Shown: piece by piece, positions 50,100-59,623 of the stretch
How the letters are laid out: every line of letters begins with the position of its first letter
Position numbering within the stretch: position 1 is the first letter of the stretch
DNA from: Pyrobaculum sp. WP30
GTDB taxonomy: Archaea; Thermoproteota; Thermoprotei; Thermoproteales; Thermoproteaceae
Assembly: GCA_001189275.1 (NCBI GenBank)
Contig: CP012158.1
Coordinates: forward strand, 1,665,704 to 1,729,703
DNA length: 64,000 bases
Direction: 5' to 3'
Translations under genes and position numbers: made by a program
The notes under the pieces: model-generated
Seen by the model: the letters and a program-made list of their open reading frames with translations, nothing else
Databases searched by the model: none
What the model was told of the DNA's origin: nothing

Positions 50100-51499
50100 A
50101 GGAGTTTCTTTTCCCCCAGTCGGTAGCTGTAATAGGCGCCTCCCCCAGGCCGGAGTCGATCGGCGGCCAGATCCTCCTCCAGCTCCTCAGAGGCTTCAGA
50201 GGAAGGACATACGCAGTAAACCCGAGGTACCAAGTGGAGAAGGTCGGTGGGCGGGAGGTCCAGTTCTACAAGGGAGTTTCTCAACTCCCCGAGGCTCCAG
50301 AACTCGTGGTGGTGGCCACCCCCGCCGACGCCGTGCCGAGGGTTGTGGACGAGGCGGGCCAGGCCGGGGCCAAGGCCGCCATCGTCGTGTCGGGCGGCTT
50401 CGCCGAGGTAGGGCGTAGGGACCTCGAGGAGGAGCTCGTCAAGTCGGCAAGGAGACACGGGGTGAGGGTGCTCGGCCCCAACTGCATAGGCGTCTACAAC
50501 GCCTTCAACGGGCTGGACACCATGTTTCTGCCGGCGGAGAAGGCCGGGAGGCCGCCCCCAGGCCCCATTGCGTTTCTCAGCCAAAGCGGCGCCGTGATGA
50601 CCGCCGTGTTGGACTGGGCCGCCGGGGAGGGAATCGGCGTGGGAATAGCGGTGAACTTCGGCAACAGGTCTGACGTCACCGAGAGCGACTTCCTGCGGCA
50701 TCTGGGGGAGGTGGAGGAGGTCAAGACCGTGGCGCTGTATCTCGAGGGGTTTAGGTGGAGGGGCGACGCCGCCCGGTTCCTAGAGGCGGCAAGGGCGGTG
50801 AAGAAGCCGGTGGTTGTGTATAAGGCCGGCCGGGGGGCCGACTCCACGAGAGCCGCTACCTCCCACACCGCGGCTATGGCGGGGAGCTACGAGATGTATA
50901 AGGCGCTTTTTAGACAGGCAGGGGTCGTGGAGGTAGACGACTTGGTTGAGCTGTTCGACGCCGCAAAGGCGCTTGCCGTTTATACGCCAGCCAAGATAGA
51001 GAAGGTGCTCGTAGTGTCGTCCTCAGGTGGCATGGGGGTCCAGATAACAGACGCGCTCAACGCCGCCGGCCTGTCGGTGCCGGAGCTCCCCAAGGACGTC
51101 CAGGAGGAGTTGCGGAGGCGCCTCCTCCCCATCGCCGCTGTGGCTAACCCCGTGGACTTAACAGGCGGCGGCGTGGATGAACATTTCGGTGCCGCGCTGG
51201 AGGTGGGGCTTAAACACGCCGACGCCGCCGTGGTGGCCGCCTTGATACATCCCCCAGGCTACGGCGAGAAGGCGGCTGACCACATACTCTCTGCATACGA
51301 GAAGTTCCGCAAGCCTATAGTGGTGGTGAGCTTCGGCGGGTCGGCACAGACCAAGGCGCTTGAGGAGAAGCTACGGGGGCGCCTGGTGGTCGTAAACACT
51401 CCTAGGAGAGCCGCCAAGGCGCTGTCAGCCGTAGCGTTTTACGGCTCTGAAGTATATCGCCGCGGCTACGAGGGATGGTATAAGCATAAAGGTGGCTAG
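50096..51499 (+). CDS. ADP-forming acetyl/acyl-CoA synthetase, alpha subunit
   Basis: A 467-residue protein starting at a GTG that overlaps the preceding stop (GTGA). Domain order as in archaeal ADP-forming acetyl-CoA synthetase alpha: CoA-binding Rossmann domain (VAVIGASPRPESIGGQILLQ), a succinyl-CoA-ligase-like domain (PIAFLSQSGAVMTAVLDWAA) and the phosphohistidine in SHTAAMAGSYEMYKAL. It converts acyl-CoA, ADP and phosphate to acid, CoA and ATP, the energy-conserving step after oxoacid:ferredoxin oxidoreductases. The beta subunit (ATP-grasp) is not in the window. Its 3' end overlaps the convergent permease gene by 75 bp. Confidence 0.9.
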   Translation: MKEFLFPQSVAVIGASPRPESIGGQILLQLLRGFRGRTYAVNPRYQVEKVGGREVQFYKGVSQLPEAPELVVVATPADAVPRVVDEAGQAGAKAAIVVSGGFAEVGRRDLEEELVKSARRHGVRVLGPNCIGVYNAFNGLDTMFLPAEKAGRPPPGPIAFLSQSGAVMTAVLDWAAGEGIGVGIAVNFGNRSDVTESDFLRHLGEVEEVKTVALYLEGFRWRGDAARFLEAARAVKKPVVVYKAGRGADSTRAATSHTAAMAGSYEMYKALFRQAGVVEVDDLVELFDAAKALAVYTPAKIEKVLVVSSSGGMGVQITDALNAAGLSVPELPKDVQEELRRRLLPIAAVANPVDLTGGGVDEHFGAALEVGLKHADAAVVAALIHPPGYGEKAADHILSAYEKFRKPIVVVSFGGSAQTKALEEKLRGRLVVVNTPRRAAKALSAVAFYGSEVYRRGYEGWYKHKGG

Positions 51500-52186
51500 G
51501 GCGTAGATGGTGGGGTCTCCGCGGCCTCTGGCGGCGTAGTTCCAAAGTAGTATAGGCGCCGTCACGAAGCCGGGGCTTGTGGTGAAGGCTGTTTTTATGT
51601 AGGTATCGAAGGAGTTGGCGAACACTATTAAAAACGTGGCGACGAAGGCGGGCATCAAAATGGGCATAACCACGGAGAACATGGTTCTGAGCTCCGAGGC
51701 GCCTAGGATCCTCGCGGCCTCCACCGCGCTTCGGCTCACATACGCCACATACGGCGCCAGGAGGACGTGGGCCATGGGCAACGTGTAGGCGAGATGCGCC
51801 AAGAAGACGCCCACGGGGCCGAAGAGGTCAATCCCCGCGTAGGTCTTCACGAGCCACAGCACAGCGGCAAAGGCCAACGCCTCAGACACCTCAGGCATGA
51901 CCACAGCCACCTGGGAGACGGCGATGTACTTATCCTGCCTCAGGACATATGCCATGAATATGCCGAGGAGCGTCGCCGTGAAAGACACGGCGAGGGCGAT
52001 GACGGCGCTGTTGAGTAGGGCCTGCCAGGCCTGGCCCCAGCCGAAGAGGGCCTCGTACCACCTAAGGGTAAACCCGCCCCAGACATACGGCAACTTGCTG
52101 TTGTTGAAGGAGAGCGCCACCATGAGGCCTATGGGCACGTAGAGCGCCACAATGAGGACCCATGTATATATGCGGAGCGGCGTCAT
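51425..52186 (-). CDS. ABC transporter permease (PotC/ThiP-like)
   Basis: A 253-residue inner-membrane permease with six helices and the EAA loop AARILGASELRTMFSVVMPI typical of the spermidine/putrescine, thiamine or iron(III) importer group. Its start overlaps the second permease gene by 4 bp. The C-terminal 25 codons overlap the 3' end of the convergent CoA-synthetase gene. Ligand not inferable because no binding protein is encoded nearby. Confidence 0.82.
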   Translation of the reverse strand: MTPLRIYTWVLIVALYVPIGLMVALSFNNSKLPYVWGGFTLRWYEALFGWGQAWQALLNSAVIALAVSFTATLLGIFMAYVLRQDKYIAVSQVAVVMPEVSEALAFAAVLWLVKTYAGIDLFGPVGVFLAHLAYTLPMAHVLLAPYVAYVSRSAVEAARILGASELRTMFSVVMPILMPAFVATFLIVFANSFDTYIKTAFTTSPGFVTAPILLWNYAARGRGDPTIYALATFMLIPSLVAAAIYFRAVKRYG

Positions 52187-52914
52187 AGCGATAGGGAGCG
52201 GATGGTCCTCACCACCATGTACGTGGCTAGGAGGGACAACGCGGCTAAGATCAGCGACAGGACGCTTCCGCTGAAAAAGTCGCGGGCCTTGAAATACAGG
52301 TCCCAGACGTAGCTACCGAAGGTGTAGACCTTCCACGCCCCGAGGACAGCCGGCATTATGACCTCGCCCATGGCGAAGAGGAAGACCAATATGAAGGCGG
52401 CGGCGACGCCCGGCATAGACAGCGGGAGCTCCACCCTGAGGAAGGCCTGTAGCCTAGATGCGCCGAGGACCCTCGCCGCGTTCACCGGGGACTCGCTGAG
52501 CTTCTCAATGGCGGCGTAGAGGGTGAGCAGGGCGTAGGGCACGTACTCGTACACCATGCCCAGCAACACCCCCGCGGCGGTGCCCCACAGCGCCAATCCG
52601 GTACGCTCCTTAACTATGGCGAAGAGCACCAACAGGGAGTAGGCCTTCAGCAGTGTCCCAACCCAGAGGGGGGCCGTGACTAGGGCGAACTCCAGCTCAG
52701 ACCCCCGCTTCGCTAGGTAATACGCGGCGGGGTACGCCACGGCGATAGACACCACTGCGGTGAGTGCCGCCAGGAGAAACGTGGTGGTCACCATGGATAA
52801 CGACGGCATCTTGAGCTCGCCCCCGCCGGTTACGTAGTACCCCAGGGCGAGAAACGGGATGTAAAACAGAAGTACGACGGAGGCGAAGGCGACTAGGGCG
52901 ACCCTCCTGATCAT
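52183..52914 (-). CDS. ABC transporter permease (PotB-like)
   Basis: About 243 residues from the ATG at 52914, which overlaps the ATPase stop (ATGA); upstream in-frame sequence is shadow of the ATPase gene. Six predicted helices and the EAA loop AARVLGASRLQAFLRVELPL. Forms the transmembrane channel with the following permease. Confidence 0.82.
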   Translation of the reverse strand: MIRRVALVAFASVVLLFYIPFLALGYYVTGGGELKMPSLSMVTTTFLLAALTAVVSIAVAYPAAYYLAKRGSELEFALVTAPLWVGTLLKAYSLLVLFAIVKERTGLALWGTAAGVLLGMVYEYVPYALLTLYAAIEKLSESPVNAARVLGASRLQAFLRVELPLSMPGVAAAFILVFLFAMGEVIMPAVLGAWKVYTFGSYVWDLYFKARDFFSGSVLSLILAALSLLATYMVVRTIRSLSL

Positions 52915-53897
52915 TCCTCCACGAGGTAGACGTCTTTTGCGTCGAAGCCGAAGTCCACCGCGTCGCCGACTGAGATGGGGGTCTCCAGGTCCAGGTAGGC
53001 CTTGAATATGTGGCCGTTGCTCTGTATCTCCACCTTGAGGTAGTGCCACAGGAAGGTTACGTCGATCACCTGCCCCCTGAACTTATATGTGGGGTTGTTG
53101 CCGATGACCACATCCTCGGGCCGCACCACCGCGTAGCCGCCCCTCCCGGCGCCCAGAAGCGAGGCAGGTATGATGTTGGCCTCGCCGAAGAACTCCGCCA
53201 CGAACCTGTTCTTCGGCCTCTTATACAGCTCCACTGGCTTCCCCACCTGCACTATCTCCCCAGCCTTCATCAACGCCACCTTGTCCCCGATCTCCACCGC
53301 CTCAAACCTGTCGTGCGTCACGTAGATGAGGGTGAAGCCAAGCTTGTTGTGCAGGATCTTCAGCTCCCCCAGAAGCCTGTTCTTAATGTCGAGGTCTATG
53401 TGGCTAAAGGGCTCGTCGAGGAGGAGGACCTCCGGCTCCACCACCAGCGCCCTGGCGAGGGCAACCCTCTGTTGCTGGCCGCCGGAGAGCTGGTGCACCC
53501 TCCTGCTCATAAACTGCGCCGGGTCCAGCCGAACGAGCTCAAGAGCCCACACAACCCTCTTCCTCACCTCCTCGTCGGGCAGATGCCTAAGCCTAAGCCC
53601 AAACGCCACGTTTTCAAAGACGTTTAGGTGGGGGAAAAGCGCGAGGTCTTGAAACAGCATCGAGATCTTCCGCCTGTCGGGTGGGAGGTAGGTCACGTCA
53701 TTCCCACCGATGTACACCCTGCCGCTCGCCACCGGCGTCAGCCCCGCCACAGCCCTGAGCAATGTGGACTTCCCCGAGCCCGAGGGGCCGAGGAGGACAA
53801 GCCCCTCGCCGGCCTCCACGTGGAGGTTTATGTTTTTCAACGCTAAAAAATCGCCGTATTTCACCGCGACGTCTTTAAGCTCCACCGAAAGCCCCAC
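52911..53897 (-). CDS. ABC transporter ATPase (PotA/CysA/FbpC-like)
   Basis: A 328-residue ATPase with a GTG start at 53897. Walker A LGPSGSGKSTLLRA, Q-loop MLFQDLALFPHLNV, signature LSGGQQQRVALARALV, Walker B VLLLDEPFSHIDLD, H-loop VTHDRFEA, then a C-terminal TOBE-like domain (VVRPEDVVIGNNPTYKF). It drives the two permeases downstream. No solute-binding protein gene lies in the operon or beside it, so the ligand is open; polyamine, thiamine, iron and anions are all possible in this clade. Confidence 0.9.
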   Translation of the reverse strand: MGLSVELKDVAVKYGDFLALKNINLHVEAGEGLVLLGPSGSGKSTLLRAVAGLTPVASGRVYIGGNDVTYLPPDRRKISMLFQDLALFPHLNVFENVAFGLRLRHLPDEEVRKRVVWALELVRLDPAQFMSRRVHQLSGGQQQRVALARALVVEPEVLLLDEPFSHIDLDIKNRLLGELKILHNKLGFTLIYVTHDRFEAVEIGDKVALMKAGEIVQVGKPVELYKRPKNRFVAEFFGEANIIPASLLGAGRGGYAVVRPEDVVIGNNPTYKFRGQVIDVTFLWHYLKVEIQSNGHIFKAYLDLETPISVGDAVDFGFDAKDVYLVEE

Positions 53898-54005
53898 GCA
53901 CCCCCCAAATATACAGTATAAAAACTAAATTCCGGTAATACCTCTCCCCGCCACAACTTACAAGTTTAGTCAAAACTGTTAAAAAGATTTTGAAAAAGCA
54001 GTGCT

Positions 54006-54551
54006 ATGAACTGGGGAAGACTCCTTCTAGTAATTGGTTCATTGCAGTTTATAATTGCAATGCACGTGGCGGAGCAACTATATCCAGGCTACAACCCGCT
54101 ACATAACTACATAAGCGACCTAGGCGCCTTGAGGGCCCCGACCTCCACGCTGTTTAACACAAGCGTCTTACTGCTCGGCCTCCTAGGCTTGGCCGCCGCA
54201 TATCTCCTAAGGGCTGAGCTGGGCCGGCTGGGGGCGGCCCTCCTCGCCGTGGCTGCAGTCGGCGCCGTGGGGGTCGGGATATTTCCCGAGGACTACGGGG
54301 CGCCGCATGGGATCTCGGCGCTCGTGACATTCCTCTTCGGCGGAATTGCTGTGATAATAATGGGTGCTAGGAGGGGCGGGGTGTATAAGCCCCTTGGCAT
54401 AGCCGTGGGGGTCACCGCGTTGGCGGCCTTGGCGCTTTTTGTGCCCAGGATACAGACGCCGCTGGGCATCGGCGGGGTGGAGAGGCTAATTGCGTACCCA
54501 ATCCTTATATTCTTCATACTCTACGGCTTAAGTGGCAAAAAAGCTGGTTAA
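54006..54551 (+). CDS. DUF998-family membrane protein
   Basis: A 181-residue protein with about six hydrophobic helices. The N-terminus QFIIAMHVAEQLYPGYNPLH followed by NYISDLGA and later GIFPEDYGAPHGISAL match the DUF998 family, small archaeal and bacterial membrane proteins of unknown role. A TTAAAAAG element about 25 nt before the ATG suggests leaderless transcription. It overlaps the next small gene by 20 bp. Confidence 0.75.
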   Translation: MNWGRLLLVIGSLQFIIAMHVAEQLYPGYNPLHNYISDLGALRAPTSTLFNTSVLLLGLLGLAAAYLLRAELGRLGAALLAVAAVGAVGVGIFPEDYGAPHGISALVTFLFGGIAVIIMGARRGGVYKPLGIAVGVTALAALALFVPRIQTPLGIGGVERLIAYPILIFFILYGLSGKKAG

Positions 54552-54822
54552 GGTCGTCGCGGCGATTCCTCAGGGCCACCGCCACCTGAGGATGGCCCTC
54601 TTTTTTGACGATGGGGAAGTGGTGGTGTTGACGGAGGCGCTTGCCGCCGGCCTGGCCCGCGCCTACATAGACGTGGCGGCGCACCCCACGAGGAGGGGAG
54701 TTGTCCTCTGCGTTCAGGAGGTACAGGGCAAGCCTGGCTACGCCAAGTCGCAATTAATCGAGTGCGGGGGCGAGGAGGAGGCGGCAAAAGAGATAGAAAA
54801 CCTCCTAAAGCCCGCCGACTAG
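54532..54822 (+). CDS. Small conserved-looking hypothetical protein
   Basis: A 96-residue soluble protein with a GTG start overlapping the DUF998 gene. It reads as a mixed alpha/beta protein (VVAAIPQGHRHLRMALFFDD, then VVVLTEALAAGLARAYIDVA) with two cysteines. Family not recognised. Its stop overlaps the convergent argH stop by 4 bp. Confidence 0.55.
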   Translation: MAKKLVKVVAAIPQGHRHLRMALFFDDGEVVVLTEALAAGLARAYIDVAAHPTRRGVVLCVQEVQGKPGYAKSQLIECGGEEEAAKEIENLLKPAD

Positions 54823-56108
54823 AGAATCGGAGGCCTGCAGAACACAAGCCGCGCAGAGGCCGTCTTTTTCACCTCTTCCGGATTAGCAGAGCCCGCGGTA
54901 GGCCTCCGCAGTGCTTGTTCTACGTTTAGCAACTGGGCGGCCCCTTTCTTTATCTGCTCAGCCACCTGGAAGTAGGCAGTGCGGAAGGGAGTCCCCCTAA
55001 GCGCGATGGCCTCCGCGGTGTCTGACGACGTGGCGTAGTACCTCTCGGCGTCTTGTCTAGACCTGGCGCAGTTGAACTTCATCTTTTCCAGAAAGTCGGT
55101 AAACACCTCGAGTCCCTCCTCTGCAATTCTCAAAACAGCCCAGAGATGCCGCGTGGCCTCCTGGAGGTCGAGGCTGTAGCCCATGCCTATCTTCGCCGCC
55201 ACGGCGTGCAACGCCACGAGGTGCCCCAGCGTCTCCGAAGCCCTAGCCCTAAACACCTCAAGCGTTACGAGGTTGCGTTTATGCGGCATGATGCTACTCG
55301 TCGAGACGTGGTCGTCTGGCGCCTCCACATACCCCACCAGGGGGCTGTTCCACCTTATGAAGTCGTCCACGGCCCGCGACAACTCGGCCAGGTAGGAGAC
55401 CACGACGGAGGATAGAGTCAACGCGAAGAGCCTCCCCCCAGAGGCGTAAAGGGCGTTCTCCACCACGTCCTCGAAGCCCGCCAGCTTCGCAAGCCTCCGC
55501 CGGTCGATGGGAGTCTGGACCCCACCCGCTGGACCTGCGCCGAGGGGAGAACGCTTAAGCAAATCCTCCACGGCCTTAAGCACGTGGAGGAACTCGGCCG
55601 TAGCCTCGTCCACCGCCAGTAGGTAGTGGCCGAAGGTTATGACCTGCGCGGGCTGGAAATGTGTGAAGCTGGGCATGACACAGTCCGCATACTCCAAAGC
55701 CCTCTTCGCCAAGACGCATCTAAGCCTCTCCGCGGCCCGCCGCAATTTCCCAACACGCCGGAGAGCCGCCAGCCTAATCGCGGCGGCGACGTGGTCGTTA
55801 CGCGACCTCCCAAGCCCAACCCAGCCCCCCACCTCCTCCCCCAGTCTATCTATAAGCCACTTCTCCAACGCCTCGTGCACGTCTTCAAACCCGCCTTTGA
55901 CGAGTTCGGCGGGGTCCACCTCTTTAAGCGCTTTAAGGATTGCCTCAGCCGCATCCTGCGGCACGGCGCCTACCTCGGCGAGGTGCTTCACATGCGTCTC
56001 CATCACCTTCACCACCTCCTCGGCGATCTCCACGTCGTCTTGAAGGCTGGACGTGTACCGCCTCACCAGCTCCCCGCCTCCGCCTATCCAAGAACGGTAG
56101 AAGCCCAT
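54819..56108 (-). CDS. argH: Argininosuccinate lyase
   Basis: A 429-residue fumarase-superfamily enzyme: start FYRSWIGGGGELVRRYTSSL, GLGRSRNDHVAAAIRLAALR, FTHFQPAQVITFGHYLLAVD with a catalytic histidine, and the signature loop TSSIMPHKRNLVTLEVFRAR. It cleaves argininosuccinate to arginine and fumarate, the last step of arginine synthesis. It follows the small zinc-ribbon gene by 9 bp and is the distal gene of the leftward lys/arg cluster. Confidence 0.94.
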   Translation of the reverse strand: MGFYRSWIGGGGELVRRYTSSLQDDVEIAEEVVKVMETHVKHLAEVGAVPQDAAEAILKALKEVDPAELVKGGFEDVHEALEKWLIDRLGEEVGGWVGLGRSRNDHVAAAIRLAALRRVGKLRRAAERLRCVLAKRALEYADCVMPSFTHFQPAQVITFGHYLLAVDEATAEFLHVLKAVEDLLKRSPLGAGPAGGVQTPIDRRRLAKLAGFEDVVENALYASGGRLFALTLSSVVVSYLAELSRAVDDFIRWNSPLVGYVEAPDDHVSTSSIMPHKRNLVTLEVFRARASETLGHLVALHAVAAKIGMGYSLDLQEATRHLWAVLRIAEEGLEVFTDFLEKMKFNCARSRQDAERYYATSSDTAEAIALRGTPFRTAYFQVAEQIKKGAAQLLNVEQALRRPTAGSANPEEVKKTASARLVFCRPPIL

Positions 56109-56117
56109 CGACCTAAT

Positions 56118-56273
56118 TTACGTGATTTCTATTCTTTCTGTTAAAAGCTCGGTGCCGCATCTCGGGCAGCAGTAAGTAATTACGACATACCGCCTAGTTT
56201 GATTCTTGCGGTTGCACTCCACGGGTTTCACTGGCCTCTTGCAGTTGGGACACACCACGGTTCGTTGCCCCAT
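56118..56273 (-). CDS. Small two-CxxC zinc-ribbon protein
   Basis: A 51-residue ORF between argG and argH on the same strand: MGQRTVVCPNCKRPVKPVEC at the start and TYCCPRCGTELLTERIEIT at the end. Two CxxC pairs suggest a single zinc ribbon. A TATA-like TTTTATAATATAC lies about 25 nt before the ATG, so argH may be transcribed from here. Role unknown; the size recalls LysW-like carriers, but it lacks an EDxGE C-terminus. Confidence 0.65.
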   Translation of the reverse strand: MGQRTVVCPNCKRPVKPVECNRKNQTRRYVVITYCCPRCGTELLTERIEIT

Positions 56274-56322
56274 CCCCTGCTAGAAAAATGTATATTATAA
56301 AACCCTTATCCACTTATATAGA

Positions 56323-57539
56323 CTATAAATTGTTGCCCCTACGGCGGCGGAGAGCGGTGAGGGAATGTAGACTCCACATTTCGATAAAGCCTCTCGCCTC
56401 CTCGTCGGTGGGATACCACCCCGCGCTGTAGTCGGCGAGCCCCTTGCTGTAGCCCCCGAAGGGCGACTCGCGGCCTACTACCCACAGGTTGCCGCGGTAG
56501 AGCTTAACCCTCACCTCGCCGGTGGCCCATCTCTCCATCTCCTCCGCCGCCTTCTCCAGCGCAACCCTCAGCGGCTCCACCCACAGCCCTTGATACACGA
56601 GGTCGGCCCACTGCGGGTCGAGGACTTGGTGCTTGAACCTAAGCTCGCGCGGGGTCAGGACCAGCTTCTCCAGATCCCGGTGGGCATGGTAGAGAATTAC
56701 GGCCGCCGGCGCCTCGTACACCTCCCGGCTCTTGAACCCGACGAGTCTATTCTCGATGTGGTCAACGCGGCCCACCCCGTTTACGCCGCCTATATGGTTC
56801 AGCGTCGCCACCAGCGAGGCGAGGTCCATCTTCTCGCCGTTGAGAGACGCCGGTAGGCCCCTCTCGAACCCTATCGTGAGGTACGTGGGCTCCGCCGGGG
56901 CCTTCTCCGGCGTGACGGTCCACTTAAAGGCGTCCTCCGGCGGCTCCGCCATGGGGTCGTCCAGGGGACCGCCCTCGATGGATCTAGACCACAAGTTGTC
57001 GTCTATGCTGTATCTCTTGTGTTCTTCCCCTATGGGGAGGCCGTGGCGGCGGGCGTACTCGACCTCCTCCGACCTGGTCATGCCCCATATCCTCGCGGGG
57101 GCGATGATTTTTAGGTCAGGCGCCAGCGCCTTGACGGTAACGTCGAACCTCACCTGGTCGTTGCCCTTAGACGTGGAGCCGTGCGCCACGGCATCAGCGC
57201 CGACACGCCGCGCCACCTCCACCACCTTCTCCGCAATAAGCGGCCTAGCCAAGGCGGTGCCGAGGGGATAAAGCCCCTCGTACATGCCGTTCATCAAAAC
57301 GGCGCGGGATATGTAAACATCGGCGAACTCCCGCTTGGCATCTACATAGAAGTGCTGGGCGGCCCCCGCCTTGTAGGCCCTCTCCTCCACCTTGGAGAAG
57401 TCCTCCTCCTGCCCGACGTCTACCGTGACGGTGTAGACCTCTGCGCCGAACTTCTCGGTAAGCCACTTAATGGCTACTGTCGTGTCTAAACCGCCTGAGT
57501 AGGCGAGGACGATCTTGCTCGCCCCGTTTTACTCGCCAT
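56323..57539 (-). CDS. argG: Argininosuccinate synthase, start out of frame by one base
   Basis: The main frame (56323 up to the lysW TAA at 57529) encodes a full-length enzyme: [19 protein letters not shown] with the PP-loop, [15 protein letters not shown], and [20 protein letters not shown]. But no ATG, GTG or TTG occurs in this frame between the lysW stop and the motif; the first is a GTG at 57390, after the ATP site. An ATG at 57539, inside the end of lysW, would be in frame if the GGGG at 57522-57525 were GGGGG. An ATC at 57513 is the only near-cognate start in frame. The enzyme joins citrulline and aspartate. Confidence 0.9.
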
Positions 57540-57714
57540 AGTCCTCCACGTCGCCCTTGAACTCCTCAAGCGTCGCGGACCCGCCCTTAAGCCTCACTAT
57601 ATACCTGGCGCCGCAGGTGGGACAGCTGGCGATTTCCCCGTCCATGACGTCTTCCGGCAGTTCAAACTCTGTTCCGCACACCTTACACTGCACCACCAGT
57701 TTTTGTGATACCAT
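57529..57714 (-). CDS. lysW: Amino-group carrier protein LysW
   Basis: A 61-residue carrier protein: zinc site CKVCGTEF...CPTCGARY and the acidic C-terminus ending EDYGE, matching the EDWGE tail whose last glutamate is ligated to the amino group of 2-aminoadipate or glutamate. Intermediates of lysine (and, in several archaea, ornithine) synthesis ride on this tail through LysX, LysZ, LysY and later enzymes. The start ATG is clear. The gene overlaps the presumed argG start. Confidence 0.93.
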   Translation of the reverse strand: MVSQKLVVQCKVCGTEFELPEDVMDGEIASCPTCGARYIVRLKGGSATLEEFKGDVEDYGE

Positions 57715-57782
57715 ATGAGGGAGACCTTACTAGTATAAAAACTTTTTCCCACTAATACTTCTTTATAAACATTTACGATGAA

Positions 57783-58568
57783 CTATATGTTTTTTACTAT
57801 ATGAGTTCCAGCGCCATTAAGCGCCGCGTCTATGGGCGACCCCGCAAGGCCGTTTGCAATCACCACCTCAACGCCGAGCTTAGCCGCCTCAGCCGCCATG
57901 AGAAGCTTCCTCTTCATGCCTCCCCTCACCTCCTCGCTCCTCGAGAGAGCCTCCGCCTCCTCCGCCGTGAGCCGCGGCACCACCCGCCCCCCTATCAACA
58001 CGCCGTCTACGTCGCTCAGCAGAAGCAACCTCTCCGCCCCAACCCTCTTGGCCACGTCGAAGGCCAGCTGATCCCCGTCTACGTTTAGAAGCTCGCCGCG
58101 TTCAGACACGGCGACGGGGGCAACCACCTTGAGAGGCGGCGGCTTCAGCCTCTCAGCGGCCACGTCGGTAATCCTCCCCACGTAGCCCCCGTCCACCACC
58201 CTCTGCCTCCCCCTCTCGTCCACCACCAGCACCTTCTCCTTGCGCTTAGCCCTCACCACGCCGATGTCTGCGCCGGTGAGCCCCAGCGCCTCTACCCCCA
58301 GGGCGTAGAGCGCCGACACGATCTGTTTGTTGATCCACGACATGGCCATGACGAATACCTTAAGCGTCTCCCAGTCCGTGTAGCGGCTCACGACGCCTCC
58401 TGGGTGGGTGAGGAACCTCGGCTCCACCCCCATGCGTTTAAGTAGCTCGTTGACTAAGCAACCGCCGCCGTGTACCACCACGGATCTGTCTGCGTATTTC
58501 GGCAGGTTCTGAACCACCTTCGTCAAGTCCTTGCAAGCCACCGAGCCGCCGATTTTTATGACGATCAT
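57783..58568 (-). CDS. lysZ: [LysW]-aminoadipate/glutamate kinase
   Basis: A 261-residue amino-acid kinase-fold protein of the ArgB/LysZ family: [62 protein letters not shown] and [18 protein letters not shown]. It phosphorylates the side-chain carboxylate of LysW-bound substrate. The start overlaps lysY by 4 bp. The 68-bp gap to lysW is AT-rich and may carry the lysW-argG promoter. Dual use for arginine and lysine is likely, as only one set is present here. Confidence 0.92.
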   Translation of the reverse strand: MIVIKIGGSVACKDLTKVVQNLPKYADRSVVVHGGGCLVNELLKRMGVEPRFLTHPGGVVSRYTDWETLKVFVMAMSWINKQIVSALYALGVEALGLTGADIGVVRAKRKEKVLVVDERGRQRVVDGGYVGRITDVAAERLKPPPLKVVAPVAVSERGELLNVDGDQLAFDVAKRVGAERLLLLSDVDGVLIGGRVVPRLTAEEAEALSRSEEVRGGMKRKLLMAAEAAKLGVEVVIANGLAGSPIDAALNGAGTHIVKNI

Positions 58569-59623
58569 AGCGGCGCTGGGGGGATCTGCCTAAGCCCCTC
58601 CACCTCGGGGAACCCCATTGCTACGTTGAAGGCCTGCACCGCCTGCCCAGAGGCGCCCCGCACCAAGTTGTCTATGGCGGCGAAGGTGACGACGCGGTTG
58701 AGCCGCGGGTCCAGCTCGAAGCCCAGGTCCACGAGGTTTGAGCCCAGGACGTACTTCACGTTGGGGTACCGGGAGATGCCCAACCTGTCGCGGACGATCC
58801 GGATGAACTTGGAGTCGCCGTAGAGGGCCCGGAAGTACCTCCACATGTCAACCTCCGCGGGTAGCGTCTCAGCGTAGACGTGGCCCGTGGCGAATATGCC
58901 GCGGACTAGATCCACGGCGTGAGGCGTGAAGGCCACCTTCACCCGCCTCCCAGCCAGCCGGCTCAGCTCCTGCTCGATCTCGGCGATGTGGCGGTGGTGC
59001 ACAGGCTCATAGGGCCTAACCACGTAGGTCCTGAAGCTGTGTAGGTCAACCACCGAGCCCTCGGCGCCGGCGCCGCTGGACCCGATCTTGGCGTCCACCA
59101 CAGGCGGCACGTCGCGGATCAGGCCGAACTTGGCCAGGGGCGCAAGCATGAGGATAGACGCCGTCGCCATGCAGCCGGGCACCGCCACCAGCCTAGCCCC
59201 CACCAACTCCTCCCTGTGGAGCTCCGGCTGGCCGTAGACGGCCTTCTGCAACAGGTCCGGGTACGGGTGCGGCTGGGGCCACCTGTACCACTCCACGTAG
59301 GCGTCCGGGTCCTTCAGCCGGAAGTCGGCGCTTAGGTCGAAGACCGCAACGCCCGACTCGTAAAGCTTCGGCACCCACTTCACCGACTCGCCGTGGGGCA
59401 GAGCCAGGAACACCACGTCGGCCTTCAACGCGGCGTCTATGGAGGGCTCTACGAACTTGAGCTGGGTGAAGCCTCTGAGGTTGGGGTGGACTCTGTATAC
59501 GTACTCCCCCTTGAACTTCCGAGACGTGGCGCACACCACCTCAACGCCGCTGTGTTGAAGCAGTATGCGGAGGAGCTCCCCGCCGGTGAAGCCCGAGGCC
59601 CCCACGACGCAGACCCTCTTCAT
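58565..59623 (-). CDS. lysY: [LysW]-aminoadipyl/glutamyl-phosphate reductase
   Basis: A 352-residue ArgC/LysY-type reductase: NADP-binding [36 protein letters not shown], the catalytic cysteine in [35 protein letters not shown] and [12 protein letters not shown]. It reduces the acyl-phosphate made by LysZ to the semialdehyde. It overlaps lysX and lysZ by 4 bp each. Confidence 0.94.
   Translation of the reverse strand: MKRVCVVGASGFTGGELLRILLQHSGVEVVCATSRKFKGEYVYRVHPNLRGFTQLKFVEPSIDAALKADVVFLALPHGESVKWVPKLYESGVAVFDLSADFRLKDPDAYVEWYRWPQPHPYPDLLQKAVYGQPELHREELVGARLVAVPGCMATASILMLAPLAKFGLIRDVPPVVDAKIGSSGAGAEGSVVDLHSFRTYVVRPYEPVHHRHIAEIEQELSRLAGRRVKVAFTPHAVDLVRGIFATGHVYAETLPAEVDMWRYFRALYGDSKFIRIVRDRLGISRYPNVKYVLGSNLVDLGFELDPRLNRVVTFAAIDNLVRGASGQAVQAFNVAMGFPEVEGLRQIPPAPL

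Noticed and set aside
50060-50701. 213-codon minus-strand ORF opposite the CoA synthetase
   Set aside because: Antisense shadow; the plus strand holds the conserved CoA-binding and phosphohistidine motifs.
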